Positions 46,800 through 58,850 are shown, counted from the stretch's first letter. The stretch: DNA of 64,000 bases from Gymnopus androsaceus JB14 (GCA_009733575.1 ML769514.1:1-64000), one strand, 5' to 3'. The notes: generated by a model from the sequence alone, not told the origin. Made by a program: numbers and translations.

Positions 46800-47525
46800 A
46801 TGCCCTACTACTATGGTCCAAGCTCCTCAGATATTGAATGGGTTCCTAGTGAAGTGGAAGCAGAAGAGGAAAAACCTGAAGCAAGCCCCCGAGCATGCTC
46901 TCCAAGCCCCTTTAACCTCAGGTATGTTGTTATTACATCTTTCTATGCTAAGAACGGTTTCTGAATGCATCCTTTGGTCCAGCTTGAAAATTCCTTACAC
47001 AAAGAGTGGTCTTGATGCATCTCTACTTCTAGTAAGAGAAATATCTGAAACTAGTATGCAAGAATGGCAGGAAGCTAGTGCGTACTCAATATTTCTGTCA
47101 TTGTATAATTTCTGATCATGTTCACAGTTGGCCCAGCAGAACCCGAAAACACTTTGCTCACCACTGTCTCAGAGGGAGAAATCAAACGGCTTCTTCATTG
47201 TGGCAAGTTTCTCAATGAAATCCGCCGTCAAATTATCAATGTGATTCATGAACGCAATGCCGCTGTACAAAAATCGGATTCACTTGAATGGGAGCTGCGA
47301 AATCTTCGCCAGGATATGATTCAACTGGGAGAAAATCTTTACGAAGCATCGGAGGAGACAAATCGTTGAAATTTCACCCAGGATATCCGAAGAGTTGTGT
47401 CTGGACTGATTAATAGTGGAAAGTATGGTTCAAAGCATCGGGAACTTAGAGAGCAAAAGCAGCGTTGCTTGAAGCCCTACCCCCAGCGCCGGATTTACAT
47501 TTGCAAACACGAGATGGACCGATAA
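46800..47525 (+). pseudogene. accessory gene of the pogo-like transposon (coiled-coil protein)
   Basis: ATG 46800 gives MPYYYGPSSSDIEWVPSEVE and an acidic/serine-rich stretch, then an intron (GTATGT at about 46921). The last part reads VSEGEIKRLLHCGKFLNEIR, INVIHERNAAVQKSDSLEWE and LRQDMIQLGENL, predicted helical or coiled-coil. A TGA at 47367 interrupts, after which NFTQDIRRVVSGLINSGKYG and YPQRRIYICKHEMDR continue in frame to a stop at 47523-47525. The splicing between about 46985 and 47118 is not resolved. No family was recognised. It opposes the transposase gene, with 39 bp between their ends. Confidence 0.55.
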
Positions 47526-47564
47526 TTCTATACTATATCTATGTTGTATGATCAAAATGATACT

Positions 47565-50082
47565 TTATTCATTGCTCTCATCCTCTGTCCCTGGGTCGCT
47601 CTCTTCACTGTCTTCTTTCTCTTTTTCCTTTCCCTTCACATTCTTTGTAGTCTCCCAAGGGCATGGAACTGGAGGGAACCACACGTCTTTCCACCTTGGC
47701 TGAGGGCCCTGACTGATACCTTTTTTTCTATTCTCATTCCAGATCCTGCAATCCTCCTTCCACTGGATGTGTATAATCCTATTCTGCTCCTTCTGCTCCT
47801 GCTTGAGCTTCTCCCATGCCACTCATTGAGCTGTGCAATCTTCCTTGTTTGCTCTTTTCTCACCTGCAGCTGCTGCCTTCTCCGCAGTTTTTGTAAATTC
47901 TTCAACACGTTGAACGAAAGTGCGGGCTGTCTACAGTCGAGGAAGTCCATCACCCATGAGCTTCCCTTTAGCGGTACGTTTTTGACTCTCTTCCTGTGCC
48001 TCCAGCTGATCACAAAGTCTTTTGCAGTATGCTGTATTTAGAACCATGCTTGACTGCATCACAATAGCCTGTTCCTTCAAAATTGCATATTTTGCCTGGA
48101 GGTCTTGTAGCGCATTTTGTAGGTCTTCCTCGAGGATAGTGGATGGAGGCTGATCAAGAAGTGGGTTTCCAGATGGCCGTTTTAAAGGTGAAAATGCAAA
48201 ACTCCTGAATTCTGGGAGAATCGCTGACTCAGCCCTGACTGGGGATGAGTTCACAATGAAAGATGCAGAGCTATTCTGAAGATCGACAATGCTTCTGCGT
48301 AGAGGCGTGTCAAATAAATTTGGGGAACTGTTTGGTAATGGAGTGTTCAGGTTTATGCGGCGTCGATGAGAGGGAGTATATGGTGTTTGTGGAAGAGAAA
48401 GAGTTGGTGATGGTGGATTGAGATGACGACGACGATGACGCTGCGAGGGTGTCCCTGGGGGCGAAGCACTTCTGCAGTGTTTTGCTTGCTGGTGAACAGT
48501 TTGGATCAACTTTGAGATTGCACGAACTGGGCTGGGTTCTGGTACAGGAAGAGCCCCTTGCATCGCCGTCTCCTTGCTTGCAGCCATCATGTCAGCAGTC
48601 ACAACCGCACGATTGAATGGCCAAACACCAGTTTTCGCAAATGCCACTTTAATATTTTTGGAAGTGAGTGCTTTCTTGTGGGCGGCGCCATACACCTTCA
48701 TGAAATTTGTCTTTGAGACTTGCTGATGTGTTTTCCGATACAGTGCATCTTTCTCCTCTGTCCAATACACTTTCAACGGAGCAAAAATAACAACATTGAG
48801 ACCTTGATAGACATGGGTGCCATGTGCGGGGTAACAGAGGATGTGGATTCGGAATGAACGTGCAAGACGTAGAAATTCTCTCGTGTAGTGCGAGTTGTGG
48901 CCATCCAAAAGAAGTAAGCGAGTGCGACCATTTGTCTTTTCCTTTGTTTGTTCATTGAAATCCTTTAGCCATTCCACTGCTATTTTGCTATCAGTCCAAC
49001 CCTTCGGAGAATGTGCCAGTCTAGGAGCAAATTAAACTAGGACCAATGTATTAAGAAACAACTTACGAAGCTTCTGTTGGATTTTCCTGTACCCATTTAA
49101 CCTGATATGCTTTCCCTTTGAATATGACAAGAGGCTTTGTAGCGGTACCATCTGCACAAATGGTGACCATTACCATAGTATTCTCTTGCCTGCCATCTCC
49201 TTGCTTTTTCTGCATCTTTTTTCCTTGACCACCAACAACTCGCTGCTTCACACCCTGAGAGGGCATGAATCCGGATTCATCTGTGCCATATGTATTGCAC
49301 TGAAGAATTGGCGTAGGTTCAGTAGGTCTAGTGGGAGTGGGGTTTGCAACAGGTTCGGAGTCCGGGACATAACCATCGCCTTCTCCACCAATAACTTGCT
49401 CCTCTCCATCAAGGTCTATTTCCTCATCATCATCTCTTCCTTCAATGGTTTCCCACTGACTTTCCGGCACCTCATCAAACTCATGATCTTGCTTCCCAGC
49501 AAGAATCTCTTCAAGCAGGTCAAAGTACTGCTGATTTGTATGTGGATTAACTGTTCGTCCTCTCTTGTCATCTAACGTAGATGCCCAGAACATCTTCAGC
49601 TCTTTTCGGTGCTTCTCGACAAAGCAATATGTCCACTGCTTGCCAATGCCATGCTCTGGAAATGCATCTCCAAGTCGAGCTCGAAGGATAGTATCCACCT
49701 CCATCTTAATCTGCTCATGTGAAAGAGGAAAGCCACAATTGGCCATCTCAAGGCAATAGTCAACAATGAGACGGGCTTCGGAGTTGGTGAGCCAGCCTTT
49801 GGATGCATTCAAGGCACTTTTGGATATTCCACCCTCACAGAGACGCTGTACTGTAGAGTGAGAGACAGAACAAGGAGGGGCCCTTCCGTTTTCATGCATG
49901 TAGCTTTTGACAATTTCATCGCAGCACTTCCAATAACTGTATGGTGTGCGTCCAAGAGACTCTTTTGTTACTCCAGGTGCATGCTCTGCCTTATAAAGGT
50001 CAACAGCACAGGTATGGAGCTCATCCGTAAGCTCTCGAGCCTCTCGAGTTTTTAGTGTATCAGAGTGAGCGCGACCGGGCAT
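47565..50082 (-). pseudogene. pogo/Tigger-like DDE transposase with lost third catalytic Asp
   Basis: ATG 50082 starts MPGRAHSDTLKTREARELTD. Helix-turn-helix and CENP-B-like regions follow (VSHSTVQRLCEGGISKSALN; WLTNSEARLIVDYCLEMANC; IGKQWTYCFVEKHRKELKMF). The DDE core has YGTDESGF (first Asp), a 46-nt intron at 49021-49066, RLLLLDGHNSHYTREF (second Asp), and HGTHVYQGLNVVIFAPLK, where Asn stands in place of the third Asp of the usual QGLDV. A Ser/Pro-rich tail and a coiled coil (LQNALQDLQAKYAILKEQ) end in two in-frame stops (TAG at 47931-47933 and TGA at 47823-47825), after which coding-like sequence continues to 47565. The copy is inactive. Confidence 0.88.
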
Positions 50083-50666
50083 GAGGGGAGGATTCTAGCA
50101 CCAAAAAACAAATTCAAAAAAAATATTACGGAGCTGTACAAAACACGATCGGTTGCAGGGCACAAGCGCATAAATCATTTATTAATCGCGTCGCGTATCG
50201 TGGGAAGCGTGACAGTGGTAATGTGTTGCATGGTTTTGTCTCATTCACCAAAATTAAATATCTTATACTGTCGTGGTCCTTCCCTTGGAAAAAATGAGCC
50301 GGAAACCTCTTTATTAGATGATACTCTAAAGCCTGACAGTCAAAAATAGTGATCCGGATAAAGATACTGTTTCTTAAAGTACCGTTCTTTCATAGACGTA
50401 CTCCAAATTGGGCCCATTTGTGCTCTCATACAATGAATCTGTTCATCGGTGCACCCAAAGTTGTATGTAGAGTAGATATATTGTATAATTAACTGCCATA
50501 TGAACGACTAAGGCAATGATCAATAATGAAGGCCGTGGGAGACGTTTGTCTCATTGACTGATAGTGTCTCATTGAGCGGTAAATGACTGTAGTAGGTTCA
50601 TATTTATTTAGTTTTTTGGTCAGACACAGAAAGCATCGAAACACGCAGTCAATATCTACACAATTT

Positions 50667-51778
50667 TCACAATTTATGTGAAATATGCAAAGCCCTATAC
50701 CAAAGTCTGCTGACAGCACCCCAATACCTTTCCGGGTTGGAACGCGCATGGGATACATGTACAGTGTTGCAGAACTTTTCTACAGAAACATTGAAGCCTT
50801 TAGAGATTGCATCTGCAGCATGTCTAGAAATGTCCTCTTCAAGACTTAATTTGTCATTGTCCGAATACAAGTATAGTCGGGGAATATCGTAAGAACTTGT
50901 TGTCTGAATGACCGATGGTAAGAGGATGGGGGAGTTTAGAGATGTGCGAAGGTCAGAATAGATGGGTGGGTTCCCAGCATATGCATTCATGATGTAGAAT
51001 ACAGCATACACCACAACCACCGGAGGGATTGACAGAATACGGATGACTGGACTGGCTGGGGTCATCGATGAAATGGCAGAGCGCAATGCATTATCACCCG
51101 GGGCTGAATCAAGGATCAAAGCCATTGGCGCTTCACCTGATGGAAGAAAGACTGCTTTTGAAGCTTCCAGCTTGAACAATAATTTGCGCAATGTCATGAA
51201 CTGAAAGCCTCCACCTAAATTATAACAATATGAGCAAATGTAATGTACGACGGTAACTGAGGTACCATTGGACATAACATCAATGAGTGTCCCTCTATAA
51301 TGACCACCTCTGCTTTCATTCTTGAGTACTTCAACAATGGGCAATAGAAGATTCTCCTATATAATGGACTTTGTCAGTGAATAACGATTATCCCACTAAG
51401 ATTTACACATACGCGCTGGGACTGAGAAGTCCAGTAGAACGAACTGAAAGATCTGACCAGAACAATGGTAGAAGTGGGAAATCTTTCTCGCAGGTGCTCA
51501 ACGTATTTCTGCAAGTGATTCAATTGTCCATCAACTGCATATTGTAGGAAGTCAACGATCGTGTTGCTGGATACACAAGGGCGGATGCTTACGCCAGCCA
51601 AACAATAAGATAACCCTATAACAATGTGAATGATCAGTTAGAATCGCAATGAACGATGCACCTACGATGGTTGGGAGATAGTCCCTATTTTTAAAGAAGT
51701 TGCAGGAGATGAGAGATATACACATTTGTTGAGTTGCCGTAGAGACGCATCTGCAGGGCCAGATTGAGAATAAGACAT
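50667..51778 (-). CDS. DUF829 (TMEM53-like) alpha/beta-hydrolase-fold protein
   Basis: ATG 51778 begins MSYSQSGPADASLRQLNKCV. Two short introns join to VILLFGWLDGQLNHLQKYVE, HLRERFPTSTIVLVRSFSSF and YWTSQSQR, the hallmark start of DUF829 proteins, related to the metazoan TMEM53 nuclear-envelope protein. Later exons contain LPIVEVLKNE, GGGFQFMTLRKLLFKLEASK, LILDSAPGD (strand with the serine position) and a C-terminal FCNTVHVSHARSNPERYW, with the conserved His and the usual NPERYW-like ending. A hydrophobic stretch (PPVVVVYAVFYIM) may be a membrane segment. The gene appears intact across about four introns of 45-65 nt. Its biochemical role is unknown. The pogo-like transposon ends 76 bp downstream of its stop. 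Confidence 0.8.
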
Positions 51779-52166
51779 AGGTGCAGATGGATGATACGGG
51801 TAAAGATGCGAGGTGTTATAAGCGAAGAGGGGAGTATGATGCCCATATGTTTCACATAATTATCAGATTTCCTGCCACTGGGTATTTTCCTAGATCACTG
51901 GTTTCAATCTGTGGAAACTTGTGGCCCTAAGAATCTGGCTGGTGCTAGAGCCAAGAAGTCGGACACAAACAGTCAATTTTTACAGGGATCGAACAGATCA
52001 TCCCTAAGTTACCGCAGTACACGAGATCCCGTACCACATGTGCAACGATATCCGATATCCACGGATTTGAATTCATCAAATCATGCCTTTCATCAAAATG
52101 GAAAAGATGGAAAAATTGGAATCAGTTAAGTAGCCACATATGTAAAGGGCCGTTCACATAGCCCTA
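51779..52166. other. intergenic, divergent promoter region side of DUF829
   Basis: No gene recognised. The DUF829 start and the adenylating reductase start point away from each other across this and the next kilobase, so promoters of both should lie here. Confidence 0.3.
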
Positions 52167-52430
52167 CTGTATAATTACGACCTAAAGTTCCCGTAACCGT
52201 AGCACGGTCCCTGGGAACTTTGTAATTTTGAAAATTGTAACGCATAACGGGGTTCATGGAACTTTGAATTTTGCAAAATAGTAACTTAAAATTCCAAAAA
52301 TTGCGCCAAAATGCCCAAAAAAACACCAGAAAATTTTTCCGTAACGCTAATTTTTGGCCTGAGAACTCCACTTTTTGAAGTTCTCACCGTAACACATAAA
52401 ACCCAGGCACTTTAGGTCGTAATTATACAG
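52167..52430. mobile_element. 264-bp MITE with TA duplication
   Basis: CTGTATAATTACGACCTAAA at 52167 and its inverse TTTAGGTCGTAATTATACAG ending at 52430, with TA on each side (52165-52166, 52431-52432). Inner sequence is rich in GTTACGG and GAACTTTG words in both orientations. The CTGT start resembles that of the ULP1-DDE element ends, but the rest differs. It lies in the shared intergenic region between DUF829 and the adenylating reductase. Confidence 0.9.
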
Positions 52431-52807
52431 TATTAACTTTGAGCACTAACACAATGTTAGCGCTCTTAATTATGTTCTGCTATTCGAAGAAGGTCCAAAA
52501 TGTGCCGGGAGAGAAAGATAGAACGAAATGTTTGCCCAGCGTGTCTCTTACATGACAATGGCTGTGCATGGATCCAGAGGAATGGAACATTCCATCCACA
52601 TGTCATAATTTTCAGACCCTGTTTCACGGCAGGTCCTTTGATCATTGTGGCGCCAATGTTCAAACCATCAACTTTGTTTGAGTACGATTCAATCATGTTG
52701 ATTTTTTCTTCGTATGGATCACGTAATTATCAAGTGTTTGGTAACTGTCTGATATTTGCATATGCTTAAATTCATACGAAAAAAGTCACTTGTCTCAGAA
52801 ATCACTT

Positions 52808-55800
52808 ATGTTTCCAGGAGAGCCCCCTCATGCAATTCCTTCAAATCCCTTGCACAAAACAGTCCAAGGTGGCTCTACTTCAAACCGTACATGGACGCAG
52901 CCACCCTTGGATACGCCCATTACTGCATGGCAACTATTTGACTTCCATCTTAAATACTCAGGCAACCATCCTCTCTTCCAATATTACAACCCAGCAAATG
53001 GTGAACTTAAAACCATTTCTTGGGGAAAGACAGTTCAGGCCATTCATAAGCGTGCACAATCAATCAGAGATTTAGCTGGTGGTACTACTGAGCACAGGAA
53101 AGTTATTGGTATTTTGGCAATAAGTGGTAGGGACTTCCACCCTGTTCTCCTTGCCACACTGATGTATATCTACAGACACAATCACCTACTCGATCCTTTG
53201 TCACTCAATCATTCGAACTGGACATATTCCATTTCCTATCTCCCCGCGTCTCTCACCACCCATGCTTGCCCATTTGTTGGAGAAGACACATCCAGAATAT
53301 ATTTTTGTCTCTGGAATAGAGGGGAAAACCATGGGAGTCTTGCAGAACCTTTTACAGTCTGCAATTACGTTACTTGATCCCACAAGGGATTCTACTTCTC
53401 AGCCGTATACCGACAAGATGAAAGATCTGCCTCAGATAGTACCAATGCCATCATTCCAAGATTTGTTTCAGGATTCTCAACCTGCCAAGGAGGAAATGGA
53501 GTCAAATGAAACAGCCCCTACAAATGTGGATTCAGTAGCGCTGATACTTCATTCCTCCGGATCTACTGCATTTCCGAAAGCTATCAATATAACACACAGA
53601 TTTATGTTTGAGCAGGGAATGTTACCTTGTGAGCCTTTGATTAACACATTTTACGCTCAATACAATAATCAAATATTACAGGGTTTGGAGATGTTGATTT
53701 GTGTGGTCTTAAATGTTCATCACACTCCCTTCCGATGTTCCGTAAGTATTTCTCGTCAGTTTCGGGACTCGGCATCTCATTGTAAAAACAGATTCAGCTG
53801 GACACGTCCCATTCACCTGGGCAGTAAGTATTCAACAATTAGACCTTTGACAACAATTCAACATAATGGATAGATCTCTAGTGGGCTGGTGCTTACTGTA
53901 CTCCCACCAGTTAGCCCTCCTTTGTTTCCTACTCCAAATATTGCATTCGAAGGAATGGAAAAGACAAGGAGTCAAGTGGTCTATGGAATCAGCATGCATA
54001 TTGAGGTTTGAAGCAGTGGATTTGCATTGATTTTTTTTTTGTTGACAAATTTGCGTTGTATGGACAGGAATGGGCAAAGGACGAGACAAAAATCGAGTAT
54101 ATGAGGAATATGGCTGCTGTTGTACGTCGTCATTGGTTCATGAGCCAATAGTTTGTGATCTTGAAATGTATAACAGATATATCAAGGCGCACCATTATCT
54201 GTACACACTGGAAAACTACTGATATCCACGGATGTCCCTGTAGTGCCAATGTACGGCATGACGGAGGGTGGGGCAATGAGCTCACTCATACCAGGCAGGT
54301 CTGCTGATCCCTCGTTTAATTTTTACTCATCTACTCATAGCCCGCACTTCTGAGCGTGATTATGAATACTTCAAATTCTCTCCACATTACACAACTGAGT
54401 TTTTGGAACAAGGACCAGGGCAAGATGGGATATATGAGCTTGTCTTACCTGTATGTTTCCAAATCCAACATGATTTTATATTTACTGTTCGATTTATTTC
54501 CAGAAAACAGCAAATCAAACCCCAGCCAGACTCAATACAACCTCTGCTACTGGCGCGCCAGCGTATGCCACTTCGGACCTTCTCGTCCGACATCCATCAG
54601 AGGCCAAAGACGATTTCTGGAAAATATATGGACGGAAGGACCACCAGATTACCTTGAGCCTGGGAGAAAAGGTCAACCCGGGCCCGCTAGGTGAGTTTTG
54701 TAACAACATTTATTGCACTCAATTCATACACATCCCATTATGGTGAATAGAATCATTACTAGTCATACATGCTTCAGCATATATTCGCTCTGCAATTCTT
54801 TTTGGCCGCGTTCGTGCACATTTAGGCGTTCTCCTGGATCCCATACACCCATTTGATCCTGCCGACGTTATCAAGCTCGCGGAATTTCGTAACATGGTTT
54901 GGCCTGCTGTAGAGAAGGTAAACCAAGTAGCGCCAGCATTCGGGAGACTATCAAAAGAGGTTTGTAATCATAGTATACTCTCTCTGATCACAGTCGGTGC
55001 TGATTATCCTCCTAGATGATAGTCCCAACGTGGCCCTCATTGCCACTGTCATATTCGATCAAGGGAGATCCACACAGGCATCTCGCTTTGCAAGCTTATG
55101 CCCATGTCATTGAGGCAGCGTATGAAGCAGCATATGAGACATCGCAAACTGAGCTACCTGGACCGAGACAATGGGACAATGAGGAGGATGTGAAGAATTT
55201 TATACGTGCAGTGGTCGCAAAAATTTTGGGAGATGCTACTAGTAGTACTCGCTTTCAAGATAACACGGATTTCTACGCGGCTGGATGTGATAGGTTAGTA
55301 TAGACAATTGCTTCTAGTGAGATTAACTGATCATCCGTCAACACACTCGCAGTTTGCAAACAACATGGATCAAAAATTCCATTCTGTATGCACTTCGTCG
55401 ATCCCATGGAGCATTGGGCCAACAGCTTCCTCAAGACTTTGTTTATCTGCATCCTACGGTATTGCGTCTATCCCTTTTCCTTGTCAAATGCATCCGAGGT
55501 GAGCTCCGACCTCAGGAGTTTCAGGATGAGCATTCCGCACTGGATACAATGCTTATACTAAAGAACGAGGCCGTTGCTGGAATTCGCCTTCCATCTCTCA
55601 CGGGGATTGATTCAGTGACTCCAAAAAGGTCTCCCGTCCAAGGTGATATAGTTCTAGTAACAGGCACAACTGGAGCTTTGGGATGTTACATCTTGGGATT
55701 GCTCCTGTCTGATGCCTTTGTCCACCGAGTTTATGCAGCAAATCGCCCATCGCCGAATACAGGTCACCATATGAAGTCGTTGGCACAGAGACAGGAAGAG

Positions 55801-57257
55801 GCATTCATTGAAAAGGGTCTCGATGTTTCATTGCTCCAGTCGCAGAAACTTGTGCTTGTTGAAATGGATGCAAGGAGAGCTGATTTAGGAGTTGAGACCC
55901 AGATTTACGAGACAGTATGTTGCTCATTTTTCACGTATAAATATCCAGCCATGTACTAATGAGTATTCACGGCAACAGATTCAGCACTCAGTTACTCACA
56001 TTATTCATAACGGTACCTTGATAGCATACTCTTTGGTAAGAATGGCTCACTGACGGCAACATAGCATGGCCGGTTCAATTTGGATACACCATCTCATCTT
56101 TCAGAGAATCCTTCCAGGGACTCAAGAACCTGATTAATTTCTGTCTTCAAGTTAGGGGTCATAAACCTTGCTTCATATATATTAGTTCCGTAGCAGCATT
56201 CCGAAGTAAGAAGACTATTTTGATTCTTCTTTCACCGGGCTGATATGTTTTACGGCAGACTACAATGGCGATGGACCGGTTCTTGAGGAAAAAATCGCAG
56301 ATTTTAGTCAGGCCATTGGGTTTGGATATGGGGAGTCCAAGCTTGTCTCAGAGCATATTTTGCAACATGCAGCAGACGTGAATGGATTGTCCTTTGTTTC
56401 AATTCGTGTAGGACAACTTAGTGGAGGAATCAACGGTGTGTGGTCGACGAAAGAGTGGGTGCCAACGCTAGTTCGAGCTGGAATTGAGATAGGATGTCTA
56501 CCTAGTTTCAAGCAAGTGAGTAATATTTTTCACACTGAGAGCATTGGTCATGGCATCCTACATCCAGGTGCATTCTATTCATCTTCAAGCTCCGTGAAAG
56601 GCCATCTTGGAATCGGCGCGATAGATCTAACTTAAACTTCAAAGGGGCTTTTGTCATACAAAACAAAGTTTTCACCCCAAAAGTCCCTTTGAAGTGCAAT
56701 CCCAATCCAATCAAGAGTTACTTAAGGATTGGATTGGATCTCTTGCACCGTATGTCTAAGTGCCCTTCAAATGAGCTTCAAAATGAATAGAAAGCACCTG
56801 GCATCTAGGTGTCATCGCTAATGCCTCCTGTGTGAATCTTGAATTTGAGTGAACTCACAAACTTTTTATGAAGAAAATCACATGGCTTCCTATAAACATT
56901 GCAGCACAGGTAATAATTGAAATGCGCAACAGTCCCCATCAGTATCTTCACCTTGTACATCCACATCCAGTTTCCTGGTCAGAGATATTTGAACATGTTG
57001 CAGCCATGCTTGGAGGCATTGCGCTGGTTGATCCTGATCAATGGACTTCAAAAATTCAGGAAATCGGCACCGAAAATTCCAGGGGCTCATTGGACCTTTT
57101 CAAGAAGCTCTATCAGGGACACAATGCAGATCCCTTGATAAACACTGAAAAGGCTACAAGGATGTCAAAGACTTTGGCAGATGGAAACATCCATGTCCTT
57201 GGAGAAAGTGATGTGAAGAAATGGATAACTTACTGGATTTCAAAGGGCTTTCTCTAG
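52808..57257 (+). CDS. NRPS-like adenylating reductase (A-T-R), probable carboxylic acid reductase
   Basis: The product would activate a carboxylic acid as AMP ester, load it on a phosphopantetheine arm and release it by NADPH reduction. Order: adenylation domain (about 52808-54690) with LILHSSGSTAFPKAI (A3), VDLCGLKCSSHSLPMF, VVPMYGMTEGG (A5) and YATSDLLVRHP plus IYGRKDHQITLSLGEKVNPG (A8); a linker IRSAILFGRVRAHLGVLLDP; a carrier domain FQDNTDFYAAGCDSL (about 55250-55360) whose Ser codon is split by an intron at 55295; a reductase domain with VTGTTGALGCYILG (NADPH loop), ISSVAAFR and YGESK (Tyr-Lys pair, about 56325); and a C-terminal VKKWITYWISKGFL. Many introns of 50-70 nt. One intron (53164-53215) ends ATTCG where AG is expected, and another (56516-56873) is enlarged by inserted DNA. 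All core motifs survive. Substrate unknown. Confidence 0.85.
56516..56873 (+). repeat. enlarged intron with palindromic insert
   Basis: GTGAGT at 56516 and AAG at 56873 define a phase-0 intron of 358 nt joining LPSFKQ to KITWLPIN, against 50-70 nt for the other introns. It contains CTTCAAAGGGGCTTTTG (56638) with inverse CAAAAGTCCCTTTGAAG (to about 56694), and CCAATCCAATC with GATTGGATTGG soon after. The insert looks like a small palindromic element. Splicing may still work because both splice sites are present. Confidence 0.65.
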
Positions 57258-58161
57258 GATTGTCCACTTGTTTTCTTTTTATTTAAAAAATATTGATTGG
57301 AGCTGATAACCTTCCAGAAGTCATAAAATATTTTAACCAAAAGGACAATTTATCAGATTGTGTTCTAGTGTTTTGGATGTTTTTAGGCCTTGTTGTTGCT
57401 TCATTACAAGTTCTATATTTATGTGGAGATTTTTCTCAGTGGGTTTTTCTTTTGAGAGGTGAAAAACATGATATACCTAGTCCCACGTTAGGTGGTGGTA
57501 TGAATAGGAAGGAGTTTAGCATTTAGGCCAGGTTTCATTGGCAAGAGACCTTTCTCCATCCAAAGAATGAGGGTAGTGGCTCAATCCTGCAGGTTGCAAC
57601 CACTAATTTTTCAGGAATCTATGGAATTCTTAAGCAATAATTTCGAGTGGAAACTGATGTTGGAATATCAAAGGTAATTTTACTTATGTACTATTCATGG
57701 AATGCTTTCTCATAGTCTCCACTTGTTTGTATCACCACCCCATGCACAACTTACAACACCAGTCTTGCTGACAAATGATGACAATTATCCGTTTTAACTT
57801 ATTCTACAAATTACTATAGTTTGTAATACACCTAAATACAGCCTAAAATTTATACAGCTGGTATAAGCAGGGTGTCACAATAATGTCAAACTTTGCCAAA
57901 CTGTCCAACTTGGATTATTATGGCAAATTCTGCTACATTTTTACAGTTTCAGTCATATTTCAGCATAATATGAGTTTAGGGATTTTCCTGATGCAATGGT
58001 GATGTAATGTAGTTAAAATTACATTATGAAATTTACATGCACCTGATGGCAAAGCGGTATTCTCAGCCACCAGATTAGATATGTGTGATGAATTACATAC
58101 CTGTCAATGAGTGTTTAAATCATTGATGTGTACAATTAAGTATTTTTTAATTTTTCTTTCT
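57258..58161. other. no recognised gene
   Basis: AT-rich sequence. A plus-strand frame at 57293-57526 is open and hydrophobic (VLVFWMFLGLVVASLQVLYL) but has no recognised domain or splice partners. Nothing else can be supported. Confidence 0.3.
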
Positions 58162-58240
58162 ATGCAATGCTGCGGCTAGCTCTCGTTAGGGTTCACCTGA
58201 AGGGTTTGTCCTAACATAAGAGAGCTAGTCCAGCATTGCA
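58162..58240. repeat. 79-bp palindrome
   Basis: TGCAATGCTG at 58162 pairs with CAGCATTGCA ending at 58240, with CTAGCTCTC/GAGAGCTAG and TTAGG/CCTAA inside, leaving a loop of about 15 nt. It could be the remains of a small foldback element. A short GGTTAGGGGTTAGGGG lies immediately to the right. Confidence 0.6.
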
Positions 58241-58439
58241 AAACATGCTGGGTTAGGGGTTAGGGGTTCCTGCCTATCGAAATAAGTGCAAACGAGGCTT
58301 TAGAGTGCCTGCCAACAACTTCCCAGCCCAGGGGACCCCCCGAGCAAAGCCAGGGAGGGGAGGGAAGCAGAGGCAGGCCCGAAGTTTGCGTGCCGAATAC
58401 AGTACTAGTGATATAATAGTAATTGATGGTACTTACAAC

Positions 58440-58792
58440 TGTAATAATTTGTAGAATAAAGTAAAACCTACAGTTGTAATCATTTTTGTATACAAGATCT
58501 GTGTCTGGGGCTCCCATGCACTCCACATCTATTGTCTTGCAAAACTCCACTCAGTGTCTCACCATATCCACTTACTATCTTGCAGTGCCCACTTTACCAT
58601 ATGCACCATAACCACAGACATTCATGCAGTAGCCACTTGCCCAATATATTGCTTGTACATAGGACTGTATATAAGCTTAGATACTATACCTTGTAATAAC
58701 ACTGTTGTCCCCCATCAATCTGTGTGATTGCACTAATAAGTCCTGTGTGGACCTACTACTGCTACTTCCTATTTAGAAATATAACACTAATA
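58440..58792 (+). repeat. 5' LTR of the plus-strand copia element, left edge uncertain
   Basis: The right edge is set by the primer binding site directly following. A TATA box (CTGTATATAAGCTTAG) is at about 58665. No clear TG start that mirrors the right end was found, so the left limit is a guess. Confidence 0.45.
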
Positions 58793-58804
58793 GGTTATGG
58801 GCCC
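58793..58804 (+). promoter_or_regulatory. primer binding site (half initiator tRNA-Met)
   Basis: GGTTATGGGCCC, the same word as next to the LTR of the minus-strand copia element. It marks the LTR/internal border of this element. Confidence 0.8.
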
Positions 58805-58850
58805 CAGCCTTAACCATTGACACATCTATTTGTGGACATAACTCTTGTTG

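Larger units (their letters stand above)
46511..50589 (-). mobile_element. pogo/Tigger-like transposon, 4.1 kb
   Basis: The ends CAGTCATTTACTGCTCAATG (46511) and the inverse CATTGAGCGGTAAATGACTG (ending 50589) are inverted repeats of about 28 nt starting CAGT, as in pogo-like elements. TA flanks both sides (46509-46510, 50590-50591). Subterminal TTGAGACAAAA words occur near both ends. The element carries a minus-strand transposase and a plus-strand accessory gene that face each other. Its left TA is also the right TA of the ULP1-DDE transposon. Confidence 0.9.
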
